Source of the DNA: Methanospirillum hungatei
Lineage (GTDB): Archaea; Halobacteriota; Methanomicrobia; Methanomicrobiales; Methanospirillaceae
Reading direction: 5' to 3'
Length of the DNA: 64,000 nucleotides
Assembly: GCF_019263745.1 (NCBI RefSeq)
Contig: NZ_CP077107.1
Span: forward strand, 2,790,001 to 2,854,000
Under the pieces are notes generated by a model. It made no database searches and was not told where the DNA came from. It saw nothing but the letters and a program-made list of their open reading frames with translations. Made by a program: the position numbers and the translations under genes. Each line of letters opens with the position of its first letter. Position 1 is the stretch's first letter. Positions 33,157-41,635 of this stretch are shown one piece after another.

Positions 33157-33730
33157 ATTCGGCCTCTCTGGCGTTTTTTACAAATGAAAGGACTTTTTTC
33201 TGATCTTTTATCCCTGGAGCGGATTCAACCCCTGATGCAACATCAACGGCATATGGTCTTAATGTTCTGACCGCTTCGGAAACATTCTCTGGATTCAATC
33301 CTCCGGCGAGGATCACTGGTATTTTTGACATTGCTATGATCTGTTGTGCGTAGGTATGGTCGTATAGTGTCCCTTTCCCCATACTGGCGTCTACGATTAT
33401 GGCATCTGCTGACTGAGGAATGGGATCACCTGGCTTAATGACCCGGATCACCTGAACGGTCCGGTCTTCTGGAAGGGTATGGGGGTATGATATCTGGATT
33501 GCTGTTGGATGCAGGTCAAGTATCTGTGCTAGGTCTTCTGATGAGTCGGTATGAGATACACATACCCGTCCCATGTACGGACCCGCTGCCTTGAAAATTT
33601 CTTTCGCTTTCTCTGGTGACACCGAACGGGGTGAGTCTGAAAACAGAACTACTCCTATGGCATCAGCTCCGGCATGGTCTGCAAGGCGTGCATCTTCCTG
33701 ACAAGTAATCCCACAGATTTTTATGCGTAT
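33146..33730 (-). CDS. trpF: Phosphoribosylanthranilate isomerase with apparent ATA start
   Basis: 194 residues if read from ATA at 33730. It performs the Amadori rearrangement of phosphoribosylanthranilate. A GTG at 33622 would give only 158 residues and delete the essential first beta strand. Reading further upstream in the same frame restores the family N-terminus '[17 protein letters not shown]' with its catalytic cysteine, and '[15 protein letters not shown]'. No ATG, GTG or TTG lies in frame before that. ATA falls exactly where family members start (MRIKICG), six bases after GGAGGG. The trpC stop overlaps the start by 10 bases. The catalytic aspartate lies in '[11 protein letters not shown]'. 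Confidence 0.85.
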   Translation of the reverse strand: MRIKICGITCQEDARLADHAGADAIGVVLFSDSPRSVSPEKAKEIFKAAGPYMGRVCVSHTDSSEDLAQILDLHPTAIQISYPHTLPEDRTVQVIRVIKPGDPIPQSADAIIVDASMGKGTLYDHTYAQQIIAMSKIPVILAGGLNPENVSEAVRTLRPYAVDVASGVESAPGIKDQKKVLSFVKNAREAEYGA

Positions 33731-34470
33731 ACAAATCCCTCCACTCGTTTTCTCGGATTTCCTGATGACATAATACTTGATCCGATAAGAAACCCATCTG
33801 CATACTGATGCAGGGATCTGATATCACAAGGCCAGATCATTCCGCTTGCTGATATGACGGTAAGCCCCGCTTGCCTGAGAATCGGTGCAATATTTTTCGT
33901 TGTTGAGAGATCGGTTCTGAATGTTTTCAGATCCCGGTTGTTTATGCCAACAAGTTCGACACCTGAATCCACTGCCTGTCTTGCTTCTTTTCTCGTATGA
34001 ACTTCAAGGAGTGGTTCAAGTCCTCTCCTTTGAGTTTCCTTCACAAAGTGTTCTGTTTCGTCACCTAGAACAGATGATATCAGAAGAACAGCATCCGCAC
34101 CAAGAGATCTGGTCTCATCCAGCTGATGTTCATCGACGATGAAATCCTTTCGAAGGATTGGAATTGGCACTGATTCTCTGATCGCAGGTATGGTGTCCGG
34201 ACTACCAAGGAAATAATCCGGCTCAGTGAGTATTGAGAGAGCACAGCACCCTCCCTGGATCATGTCAGTAATGGCCGCTTCGGTTTTTTTCTCCTGTGTT
34301 ATTACTCCCCGTGAAGGAGAGGCAAACTTGAGTTCTGCAATGACTGCATTATTTCGTGTCTGTGTTATCGCCTTTCGAAGACTTATGGGAGCGTGAGAGG
34401 ATGAGGGAAATGATTCCGGAAGTGCTGCTGCCCGTCTTTGTGATGATGCGACAATATCGTCAAGGATCAT
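33721..34470 (-). CDS. trpC: Indole-3-glycerol phosphate synthase
   Basis: 249 residues. It closes the indole ring from carboxyphenylaminodeoxyribulose phosphate. Motifs: '[13 protein letters not shown]' with the catalytic lysine, '[14 protein letters not shown]', '[10 protein letters not shown]' and '[12 protein letters not shown]'. ATGA overlap with trpD upstream; its 3' end contains the ribosome site and ATA start of trpF. Confidence 0.95.
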   Translation of the reverse strand: MILDDIVASSQRRAAALPESFPSSSHAPISLRKAITQTRNNAVIAELKFASPSRGVITQEKKTEAAITDMIQGGCCALSILTEPDYFLGSPDTIPAIRESVPIPILRKDFIVDEHQLDETRSLGADAVLLISSVLGDETEHFVKETQRRGLEPLLEVHTRKEARQAVDSGVELVGINNRDLKTFRTDLSTTKNIAPILRQAGLTVISASGMIWPCDIRSLHQYADGFLIGSSIMSSGNPRKRVEGFVYA

Positions 34471-35474
34471 GATGCCTCACCTGGACGAAGAGATCTGAGA
34501 AGATGCTTTGCTTTTCCTGAGTCAACGACATTACAGGCGATGTCATATCCATCGTATAAGCATGAAGCTTTTTCTCCAAGGTAAATCGCCGCCGCTGCAT
34601 TCAGGAGTACTATATCCCTGCATGGTCCTTTTCTCCCGGAAAAAATCTCCCTGATAGTTTGTGCGTTTTCTGCAGGAGTTCCTCCAGTAATCGCATCACG
34701 ACTCACCCGTGAGATACCAAATTCTTCAGGTGTCAGAGTATATTGTGATATAGTCCCATCATACAGTTCAAAGACCCGTGTCTCTCCGGTGATGGTGATC
34801 TCATCTGTTCCGTCACCATGGACAACCATGGCATGTGAAACACCAAGATTTGCCAGTGCTCCGGTAATGGAAGGAATATGTCTGGTATCACCAACACCGA
34901 TCAGTCGAGATGATGCACCGGCCGGATTTAAAAGTGGGCCGAGGATGTTAAAGACCGAAAAAAAACCGATCTCCCGCCGTGCTGATGCAACTCTTCCAAT
35001 TGCCGGATGATACCCGGGAGCAAAGAGGAATGCTATGTTATTTCTGGCAACAGAGGATGCTGCTTCTTCAGGAGTGAGTGTTATTGGAATTCCAAGTGCT
35101 TCAAGGACATCAGCAGAACCTGACCTGCTGGAGACTCCCCTGTTTCCATGCTTGACGACTCGTACTCCGGCTGCTGCAGCAACAAGGGCCGCTGCAGTAC
35201 TGATATTAAAGGTCTGGGCACCATCACCTCCGGTTCCACAGGTATCAACACAGGTACCAGATGCTGTCTTTACCTGGATAGCCCGCTCTTTTAAAACCTG
35301 GGCAAATGCAGTAATTTCGTGTGCCGTGACTCCTTTCATGGTAAGTGCAGTCAGAATTGATCCTATCTGTGCCTCAGTCACCCTTCCGTCTGCAATGTAT
35401 GTCATAAGATCCCGTGCTTCATCGGCTGCCAGATCCTGCATGCTGATGACTTTTTTAATCGCACTCTGGATCAT
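34467..35474 (-). CDS. trpD: Anthranilate phosphoribosyltransferase
   Basis: 335 residues. It transfers phosphoribose from PRPP to anthranilate. PRPP loop '[17 protein letters not shown]' near residue 78 and '[21 protein letters not shown]' region are typical. ATG 35474 forms a TGATG overlap with the trpG stop and has GGTGGTGAG upstream; a GTG at 35480 is a less likely start. TrpG is a separate gene here and not fused to TrpD. Confidence 0.94.
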   Translation of the reverse strand: MIQSAIKKVISMQDLAADEARDLMTYIADGRVTEAQIGSILTALTMKGVTAHEITAFAQVLKERAIQVKTASGTCVDTCGTGGDGAQTFNISTAAALVAAAAGVRVVKHGNRGVSSRSGSADVLEALGIPITLTPEEAASSVARNNIAFLFAPGYHPAIGRVASARREIGFFSVFNILGPLLNPAGASSRLIGVGDTRHIPSITGALANLGVSHAMVVHGDGTDEITITGETRVFELYDGTISQYTLTPEEFGISRVSRDAITGGTPAENAQTIREIFSGRKGPCRDIVLLNAAAAIYLGEKASCLYDGYDIACNVVDSGKAKHLLRSLRPGEAS

Positions 35475-36052
35475 CAACACTCACCACCGAACTGTAAAAA
35501 GTTCTTCATGATGGTTCGTCCATGTGGGGTCATGATACTTTCAGGATGAAACTGCAGGCCATACACCGGATGTTTCCTGTGTGATACTGCCATAATTGCT
35601 CCGTCATCTTCAGCGGTTGCAACTACTTCAAGTTCTGATGGCAGGTGATGTGGTTCTGCAGTAAGAGAATGATACCGTGCTGCGGTGAACCGGTCTGGAA
35701 TACTCTGGAAAATTCCCTCACCATTGGTTCTGATCTCACTCGTCATCCCATGAACCGGCCGTTTCATCCGGGATATCGTTCCACCCAGGGTGTGAATAAT
35801 TGTCTGGTGGCCAAGGCATACACCCAGAATCGGAACTTCACCGATATATGCTTTGATTACATCGGCACAAACCCCTGATTCTAATGGCGTTCCTGGTCCT
35901 GGGGAGAGAATGATCCGATCTGGTTCTTGTTTTTCCACTATTTCAACTGGATTATTAGAAGTAACCGGAATCGGATCAGCCCCCAGGGATCCGACCAGTT
36001 GATACAGATTATAGGTAAAACTGTCAAAACAGTCGATAATTACAACGTTCAT
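35474..36052 (-). CDS. trpG: Anthranilate synthase, glutamine amidotransferase subunit
   Basis: 192 residues, class I glutamine amidotransferase. The catalytic cysteine is in '[11 protein letters not shown]' and the His/Glu pair in '[11 protein letters not shown]'. N-terminal '[14 protein letters not shown]' is typical. It supplies ammonia from glutamine to TrpE. Its ATG overlaps the trpE stop as ATGA. Confidence 0.95.
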   Translation of the reverse strand: MNVVIIDCFDSFTYNLYQLVGSLGADPIPVTSNNPVEIVEKQEPDRIILSPGPGTPLESGVCADVIKAYIGEVPILGVCLGHQTIIHTLGGTISRMKRPVHGMTSEIRTNGEGIFQSIPDRFTAARYHSLTAEPHHLPSELEVVATAEDDGAIMAVSHRKHPVYGLQFHPESIMTPHGRTIMKNFLQFGGEC

Positions 36053-37569
36053 GATAATTCTCCTGCTGCAAAGATTGCTTGTGCCATCGCTCCGGCCTTT
36101 GCCTGAGTCTCTTCAAACTCCCGGGATGGAACTGAGTCAGCAACAATACCAGCTCCTGCCTGACAGGTTGCGATATTATTTTTTATAATAACGGTTCTGA
36201 TTGCAATTGCAAACTCCATCAAACCTTGAAAACCCAGGTATCCGACTGCTCCTGAGTATAATCCCCTGGAGACTGGTTCAAGATCCTGAATTATCTGCAT
36301 TGCACGGATTTTTGGTGCTCCACTTACCGTGCCTGCCGGGAAACAGGCCTCAAGTGCATCAACCGGATCCTTATCTTCCTGCAATTCTCCGGTTACAATT
36401 GAGGTGATGTGCTGGACATGGGAGAACTTCTCAACAGACATGAATTCGGATACTTTTACGGTTCCAAACTCTGAAACTCTGCCAATGTCATTTCTGGCCA
36501 GATCGACAAGCATCAGGTGTTCTGCCCGTTCTTTTGGATCTGAAAGAAGATCCCGGGCAAGGGCGTCATCTTCTGCATCGGTCTTTCCCCGTGGCCTGGT
36601 TCCGGCAATAGGGACGGTGGTGATCATTTTGCCTTCAGTCTTGACCAGCATCTCCGGACTTGATCCGATTATTGCCTCATCACCGAAATGAAAGTAATAC
36701 AGGTATGGTGAGGGGTTAATTTGTCTGAGTACCTTGTAGATTGTATAGGGATCTTTGTCATAGGGGAGTGAAACCTGTCGTGAAAGGACAACCTGGAAGA
36801 TATCTCCTGCTCTGATATGATTGAGTGCCTTTTCTACTGACTCTTCAAAAGGAATCCGGTCATGGTCCGGGAGAGACAAAGGTGTTTTGTGAATGAGGTA
36901 AACCTCTTTTCTAAGTTTGCTGGTTGAGATAGTTCTGTGCAGATTTTGAACCTTCCTGACAGCATCCTGGTATTTCTGTTGTATGTCATCTCCATCCATG
37001 ACCATGGTTCCTGCAATGATCATACAGGAATGAGCAACATGATCAAAGATGATCAGTTCACCGGGTATCTGTAGTCTGATAACCGGACCCTCCTCTGTCC
37101 CGGTCTTCACCATCCCGTCGGTAATACTAGAAACGAGATCGTACCTGCAGTATCCGGCCATTCCGCCGGTAAATGTGCACCGATCAGGTGTATACCCGGA
37201 TATTGTAGAACAAATGCGGCGCAAAACATCAGATGGTTTGCAGATATTCCCATCTTTTCTGACGATCTCAGAAATAACATCTCCATACTCTCCAGTAACT
37301 TCAAGCGTTTCTGATATGGAGAGAGATGCAAGAGGCCGGATTCCAATAATTGACCTCACGGCTCTTTTAGGCACACCTTCCATCGATTCAAGTAAAAAAC
37401 CCTCTGTTGTTTCGAGATCGGCGTATATTGCTGCAGGATCTGCCCTTGGTTCAGGGACATTCATGGACACTGGAACATACGCTGGTTTTTTCAGGGTTGT
37501 GATTATCTCCTCATATGTGGAAAAGGACATAATCTCCGGGATATGACCCGCCGTCATGGCAGCTTCCAT
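36049..37569 (-). CDS. trpE: Anthranilate synthase, component I
   Basis: 506 residues from ATG 37569. It converts chorismate to anthranilate with ammonia from TrpG. The chorismate-binding C-terminal half has 'IRAGDIFQVVLSRQ', 'PIAGTRPRGKTD', 'HLMLVDLARNDIGRV' and 'FPAGTVSGAPKIRAM'. The start is uncertain: the open frame reaches back to 37629, but a TATA element at 37635-37642 predicts transcription starting near 37614, inside that frame. ATG 37569 has GGTGAT nine bases upstream and is preferred; 37530 is a later option. A TGTACA palindrome sits beside the TATA element. Confidence 0.93.
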   Translation of the reverse strand: MEAAMTAGHIPEIMSFSTYEEIITTLKKPAYVPVSMNVPEPRADPAAIYADLETTEGFLLESMEGVPKRAVRSIIGIRPLASLSISETLEVTGEYGDVISEIVRKDGNICKPSDVLRRICSTISGYTPDRCTFTGGMAGYCRYDLVSSITDGMVKTGTEEGPVIRLQIPGELIIFDHVAHSCMIIAGTMVMDGDDIQQKYQDAVRKVQNLHRTISTSKLRKEVYLIHKTPLSLPDHDRIPFEESVEKALNHIRAGDIFQVVLSRQVSLPYDKDPYTIYKVLRQINPSPYLYYFHFGDEAIIGSSPEMLVKTEGKMITTVPIAGTRPRGKTDAEDDALARDLLSDPKERAEHLMLVDLARNDIGRVSEFGTVKVSEFMSVEKFSHVQHITSIVTGELQEDKDPVDALEACFPAGTVSGAPKIRAMQIIQDLEPVSRGLYSGAVGYLGFQGLMEFAIAIRTVIIKNNIATCQAGAGIVADSVPSREFEETQAKAGAMAQAIFAAGELS

Positions 37570-37629
37570 TCCACCGGCATCACCTTCTGGGAAATGCATT
37601 GAGCAATCATGATCATAGATGTTGATCAA

Positions 37630-37645
37630 TGTACATATATATGCA
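37630..37645 (-). promoter_or_regulatory. trpE promoter: TATA element with adjoining TGTACA
   Basis: On the minus strand TATATAT (37642-37635) runs directly into TGTACA (37635-37630). In Methanothermobacter the trp repressor TrpY binds TGTACA boxes overlapping the trp promoter, so this position is suggestive. Only one perfect copy is present, and no trpY-like gene is seen in the window. Confidence 0.4.
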
Positions 37646-37963
37646 TTATTGTTATCTCTTATCGTAAGGAGTACAAAAATGATTTATGGAGATCTCATTT
37701 TTACATACACGCATCACGGTTAAATTTTAGCGCTTCAAAATGAAATCAAAGGTCGATCTAACAATATATTTGTTTTAACGAAGATCAAAAAGGTAATTAT
37801 ATATATTATAAGTGACTACTGAAATCTGTTCTGCCCGGTCAAAGGGCAGCTGACACAAGTAAAAAATACTCCAAAAAAATGTAAAAAAAACCATACTCGA
37901 TGTTGAAAATCCCGGATATTATGGCAGGGTAACTGCCGGGTGATAATGCTAGGAGATGTATAC
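37646..37963. other. Divergent intergenic region between trpE and the glycosyltransferase gene
   Basis: About 320 AT-rich bases without a plausible gene. ATTATATATATTATA near 37796-37810 is a likely TATA element for the plus-strand glycosyltransferase gene, which would give a leader of over 100 bases. Short A-runs near 37860-37890 and an imperfect repeat around CCGGG at 37910-37940 are the only other features seen. Confidence 0.35.
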
Positions 37964-39103
37964 GTGGAACGGAAAAAAATTGCATTCTTCTGTTGGGAGT
38001 CAATGTACTCCGAACGGGTGGGCGGACTTGCGAACGCGGCCACATATGTAGCTCAGGAGCTTGCGAAAAGAAACGATGTTCATTTCTTTACCAGGGGAGA
38101 TTGTGATTTTACCTTTAACGGGGTTCATTATCACGGAGTCAGACCTGAAGGTGGAAATATCATTGAATACTGCCGGAATATGAGTCATGGCATGGTGAAC
38201 CGGTTTAAAGAATTCGATAGAAAACCGTTTGATATCCTTCATTTTCATGACTGGCATGTTACTGAGGCATTGCACCTCCTAAAAGAGAGAAACACCGTCT
38301 TCACGTATCACTCTACTGAATATGGGCGAAATGGAAACCAGCATGGGGACTGGTGGGAATATCACGAGATCTGTGGGAAGGAATGGTATGCCGGACTTGT
38401 TGCAAAGCAGGTAACAACAGTCAGCAATGTCCTTCGTGAAGAGGTTATGAATCTGTATCAGGTTCCTGACTGGAAGATCCGAGTATTTCCAAATGGGGTG
38501 ATACCAGAACAGTTTGATGTTGATCTAGATCAGGGCGCGATAAAAGCAGACCTCGGTATACATCCATATGCACCGACCATTCTCTTTATTGGCAGGATGG
38601 CGTACCAAAAAGGCCCGGATCTGCTCCTTGATGCATTGCCCAGGGTAAAAGATCAATTCTGGGGAATGCAGGTGATCATGGCCGGTGATGGTGGCATGCG
38701 TCCGTGGCTTTCCCAAGTTGCTTATGATCGCGGTCTTCCGGTCAGATTCCCTGGATATATCAGTGATGCAGAATATGTCAGACTGTTAAAAGCCGCAGAC
38801 CTGGTGGTGATACCAAGTAGAAATGAACCGTTTGGAATCGTGCTCCCTGAGGCATGGAGTGCGGGGAAGCCGGTTGTGGCTTGTGATGTGGGTGGTCTAC
38901 ACGAAAATATCGAATCATATCGTGATGGAATAAAAGTCGAAGTCTCTGCTGACCAAATCGCAGAAGGGATCTGTCAGGCCCTTGAAGATACGGACCGGTT
39001 GTCAAAATTTGGGAGGTCCGGCAGATCAAAAGTATACCGTCAATTCAGATGGGAAGGTATTGCAGAAAACCTTGACTGTATGTATGGAACAGTCTGCAGC
39101 TGA
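37964..39103 (+). CDS. GT4/GT5-type glycosyltransferase, glycogen synthase-like
   Basis: 379 residues with two Rossmann domains. N-terminal 'SERVGGLANAATYVAQEL' is the acceptor/ADP-glucose loop of glycogen synthase-like enzymes. 'HFHDWHV' and 'TYHSTEYGRNG' follow. The C-terminal donor site has 'LFIGRMAYQKGPDLLLDA' and the E-x7-E motif in 'NEPFGIVLPEAWSAG'. The start is taken as GTG 37964 because AGGAG lies eight bases before it; ATG 37946 lacks a usable ribosome site. The product could be glycogen or another glucan or glycoconjugate. Confidence 0.85.
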   Translation: MERKKIAFFCWESMYSERVGGLANAATYVAQELAKRNDVHFFTRGDCDFTFNGVHYHGVRPEGGNIIEYCRNMSHGMVNRFKEFDRKPFDILHFHDWHVTEALHLLKERNTVFTYHSTEYGRNGNQHGDWWEYHEICGKEWYAGLVAKQVTTVSNVLREEVMNLYQVPDWKIRVFPNGVIPEQFDVDLDQGAIKADLGIHPYAPTILFIGRMAYQKGPDLLLDALPRVKDQFWGMQVIMAGDGGMRPWLSQVAYDRGLPVRFPGYISDAEYVRLLKAADLVVIPSRNEPFGIVLPEAWSAGKPVVACDVGGLHENIESYRDGIKVEVSADQIAEGICQALEDTDRLSKFGRSGRSKVYRQFRWEGIAENLDCMYGTVCS

Positions 39104-39169
39104 ATTCCAAATCTTTTCTTTTTCCTCCTCACCACTGTAATTTTTCATCTGGGGATCAAATCTGTTACC

Positions 39170-40579
39170 ATGCAGAATGGACAGGGCAACAATCGCGATA
39201 TGATATCTGTGTATAATCCTGTAGACGGGAGTCTTGTCGGAACGGTTCAGGCAGGAACTGCTCATGATGTTGATGAGGCGGTCCGGGAGACTGGCGATGC
39301 ATTCCTGTCATGGTCCAGGACTGATCCCCCGGAGCGATCAAAAATTTTGTTTTCTGCTGCCGGAAGGATTCGGGCCGACCAGAAAAACCTTGCTACCTTA
39401 TTGACCCGTGAACAGGGAAAACCCCTGAAAGAATCCATGAATGAGATCGCCGGATTTGCAAGGGTTTTAGAATACTATGCCTCAATCTCTGGAATGTTGA
39501 GGGGTGATTATGGGGTGAGCAGGCAGTATGGTCATATGATGGTAAGGAGGGAACCCATCGGGGTGTGTGCTGCAATCATTCCCTGGAATCTTCCGGCACT
39601 CATCATGAGCTGGAAAATCGGTCCGGTTCTGGCTTCTGGGAATACTATGGTCCTCAAGCCCTCATCAACAGCACCTCTGACATGTCTGACCCTTGTAGGA
39701 CACCTCTATGAAGCAGGTCTTCCCCCGTCTGTCGTCCGGATAGTGACTGGGTCTGGAGATGAGGTGGGGGAAGCATTGGCACGGCACCAGGATATTAGAG
39801 CCTTATCATTTACCGGAGCAGTCCGGACCGGAATCAGAGTCGCTGAGATCGCAGCACCAACCCTTAAAAAGACAATTCTGGAACTCGGGGGAAGTGATGC
39901 GATGATTGTCTGTCAGGATGCAGATCCTGATCTTGCGGCAAAAGGTGCTGTTTCGGGGCGTTTTTTTAACTGTGGTCAGACCTGTACGGCTATTAAACGT
40001 GTTTTTGTTGATAAAAAAATCTCTGATCAGTTCATCCGAAGAGTTCGCGAATATGCCGGAGCCCTTAAAGTAGGAAACGGTCTTGAAAAAGGTGTGGATA
40101 TGGGACCGGTACACACGATGAGCCAACGTGATGCTCTCCATTCCCAAGTTGAAGAGACGATTACCCGGGAGATGGCGACCGTACTCTGTGGAGGTACCCT
40201 TCCTGATTCCTCATCATGTATGGGAAGTTTTTACCATCCCACCATTCTGACAGATGTGGATCCGGATGCTCCGGTGATGAACAATGAGGTTTTTGGTCCG
40301 GTGCTTCCGATATCCACGTTTGATAGTCTTGAGGAAGCGATTACCCGTGCCAATGCAACACGGTTTGGTCTTGGAGCATCGATATGGACTCATGATATGC
40401 GAATTATATCAAAAGCAACTGAGGAACTCAAAGCCGGAATCGTCTGGGTAAACCAACACCTGAGAATACCGCCTGAAGTTCCATTTGGGGGGACGAAATT
40501 CTCCGGAATCGGGCGCGAAAACGGGCGATATGCGTTGGAACAATACCTTGAAGAAAAGACAATTCTTATTCAGCCATGA
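39170..40579 (+). CDS. NAD(P)-dependent aldehyde dehydrogenase
   Basis: 469 residues, full family length. It oxidises an aldehyde to the acid. Motifs: 'IIPWNLPALIMSWKIGPVL', 'LELGGSDAMIVCQDADP' with the general-base glutamate, and 'FFNCGQTCTAIKRVFV' with the catalytic cysteine. The C-terminal 'PFGGTKFSGIGRENG' is typical. Similar archaeal enzymes act on lactaldehyde, glyceraldehyde or succinate semialdehyde; the substrate here is not clear. No strong ribosome site precedes ATG 39170, and ATG 39200 is an alternative. The next gene overlaps its stop as ATGA. Confidence 0.9.
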   Translation: MQNGQGNNRDMISVYNPVDGSLVGTVQAGTAHDVDEAVRETGDAFLSWSRTDPPERSKILFSAAGRIRADQKNLATLLTREQGKPLKESMNEIAGFARVLEYYASISGMLRGDYGVSRQYGHMMVRREPIGVCAAIIPWNLPALIMSWKIGPVLASGNTMVLKPSSTAPLTCLTLVGHLYEAGLPPSVVRIVTGSGDEVGEALARHQDIRALSFTGAVRTGIRVAEIAAPTLKKTILELGGSDAMIVCQDADPDLAAKGAVSGRFFNCGQTCTAIKRVFVDKKISDQFIRRVREYAGALKVGNGLEKGVDMGPVHTMSQRDALHSQVEETITREMATVLCGGTLPDSSSCMGSFYHPTILTDVDPDAPVMNNEVFGPVLPISTFDSLEEAITRANATRFGLGASIWTHDMRIISKATEELKAGIVWVNQHLRIPPEVPFGGTKFSGIGRENGRYALEQYLEEKTILIQP

Positions 40580-41430
40580 AGGGAGATTATAAAAGACAAG
40601 TAGGGGTGCATGTCTCCATTGCCGGATCCCTTGCAAATGCTTTTGACCGGGCTCGGGAACGGGGATGTGACTGTTTTCAGATATTCACCAAAAATCCGAG
40701 AGGATGGCAGGCAAAACCAATTTCAGAACAAGAAGGATTAGCATTTCGTGAGGCAATAAAACAATTTTCTCCAGGTCTTGTTTTTGCCCACATCTCATAC
40801 CTTCCAAACCTGGCTGGAGAAAAACCATCTTTATATGAGAAATCAGTTCAGGCATTATGCCTGGAACTTGAAAGGTGCAGAACATTATCTATCCCGTACC
40901 TTGTCACACACCTTGGTCATGCCGGCGATGGTTTGACTTCAGGACGTGATCGGGTTGTCCAGGCTATTGATACTGCTCTTTCCGAGGTGTCCGGAGATAC
41001 CATGCTTTTACTTGAAAACACCGCCGGAGAGAAAAACTCTGTAGGGAGCACGATTGAAGGAATTGCGGATGTCTTTGGGAGATGCCAGGATACCTCTCGA
41101 GTCGGGATCTGTTTTGATACCTGTCATGCTTTTGCTGCAGGATATGATCTCAGAGATGAGCAGTCTGTCGGGATGGTGAGCGATCTCATTGAAGAGCGGA
41201 TAGAGCTACTAAACCTGAAACTGATCCATCTCAATGACGCAAAAGGTAACTGTGGAAGTGGACTTGACAGACATGAACATATTGGTCTTGGAGCACTAGG
41301 AGAGGAAGGAATTTTATCCATACTTCACCATCCAGGATTTTTTGGGATACCCTGCATTTGCGAAACCCCTGTTGATGATCGGCGCGGAGATAATGAAAAT
41401 ATCCAGAAGGTCAGGGACCTTATGGGATGA
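40576..41430 (+). CDS. nfo: Endonuclease IV (AP endonuclease)
   Basis: 284 residues of the zinc-dependent AP endonuclease family 2. It cuts DNA 5' of abasic sites in base excision repair. Zinc-ligand motifs: 'GVHVSIAGSL' near the N-terminus, 'LVTHLGHAGDG', 'LLLENTAGEKNSVG', 'GICFDTCHAFAAGYD', 'LIHLNDAKG' and 'RHEHIGLG'. It is translationally coupled to the aldehyde dehydrogenase by an ATGA overlap, though the functions are unrelated. Confidence 0.94.
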   Translation: MKGDYKRQVGVHVSIAGSLANAFDRARERGCDCFQIFTKNPRGWQAKPISEQEGLAFREAIKQFSPGLVFAHISYLPNLAGEKPSLYEKSVQALCLELERCRTLSIPYLVTHLGHAGDGLTSGRDRVVQAIDTALSEVSGDTMLLLENTAGEKNSVGSTIEGIADVFGRCQDTSRVGICFDTCHAFAAGYDLRDEQSVGMVSDLIEERIELLNLKLIHLNDAKGNCGSGLDRHEHIGLGALGEEGILSILHHPGFFGIPCICETPVDDRRGDNENIQKVRDLMG

Positions 41431-41635
41431 GGATTCTTCCAAAATATGTCTGTATAGATGAAATTTAAGAAAAAATATTCTATCCGGATGATAAAATCCT
41501 GTCCTGATTTCCTTCCTGTTTCATCGTTTTAAATACGGCAAGGTGTAAAAATCTCTGTAATATCTGGTACTTTTCCGAGAACCTTATAGGGTTCCTTACC
41601 TATACGTAGAGATAGGAAACTCTTCAGGTTCATAG

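Noticed and set aside
33146-33622. trpF as a truncated pseudogene
   Set aside because: The missing N-terminus is present in frame upstream to an ATA codon with a good ribosome site, so the gene is intact with an unusual start.
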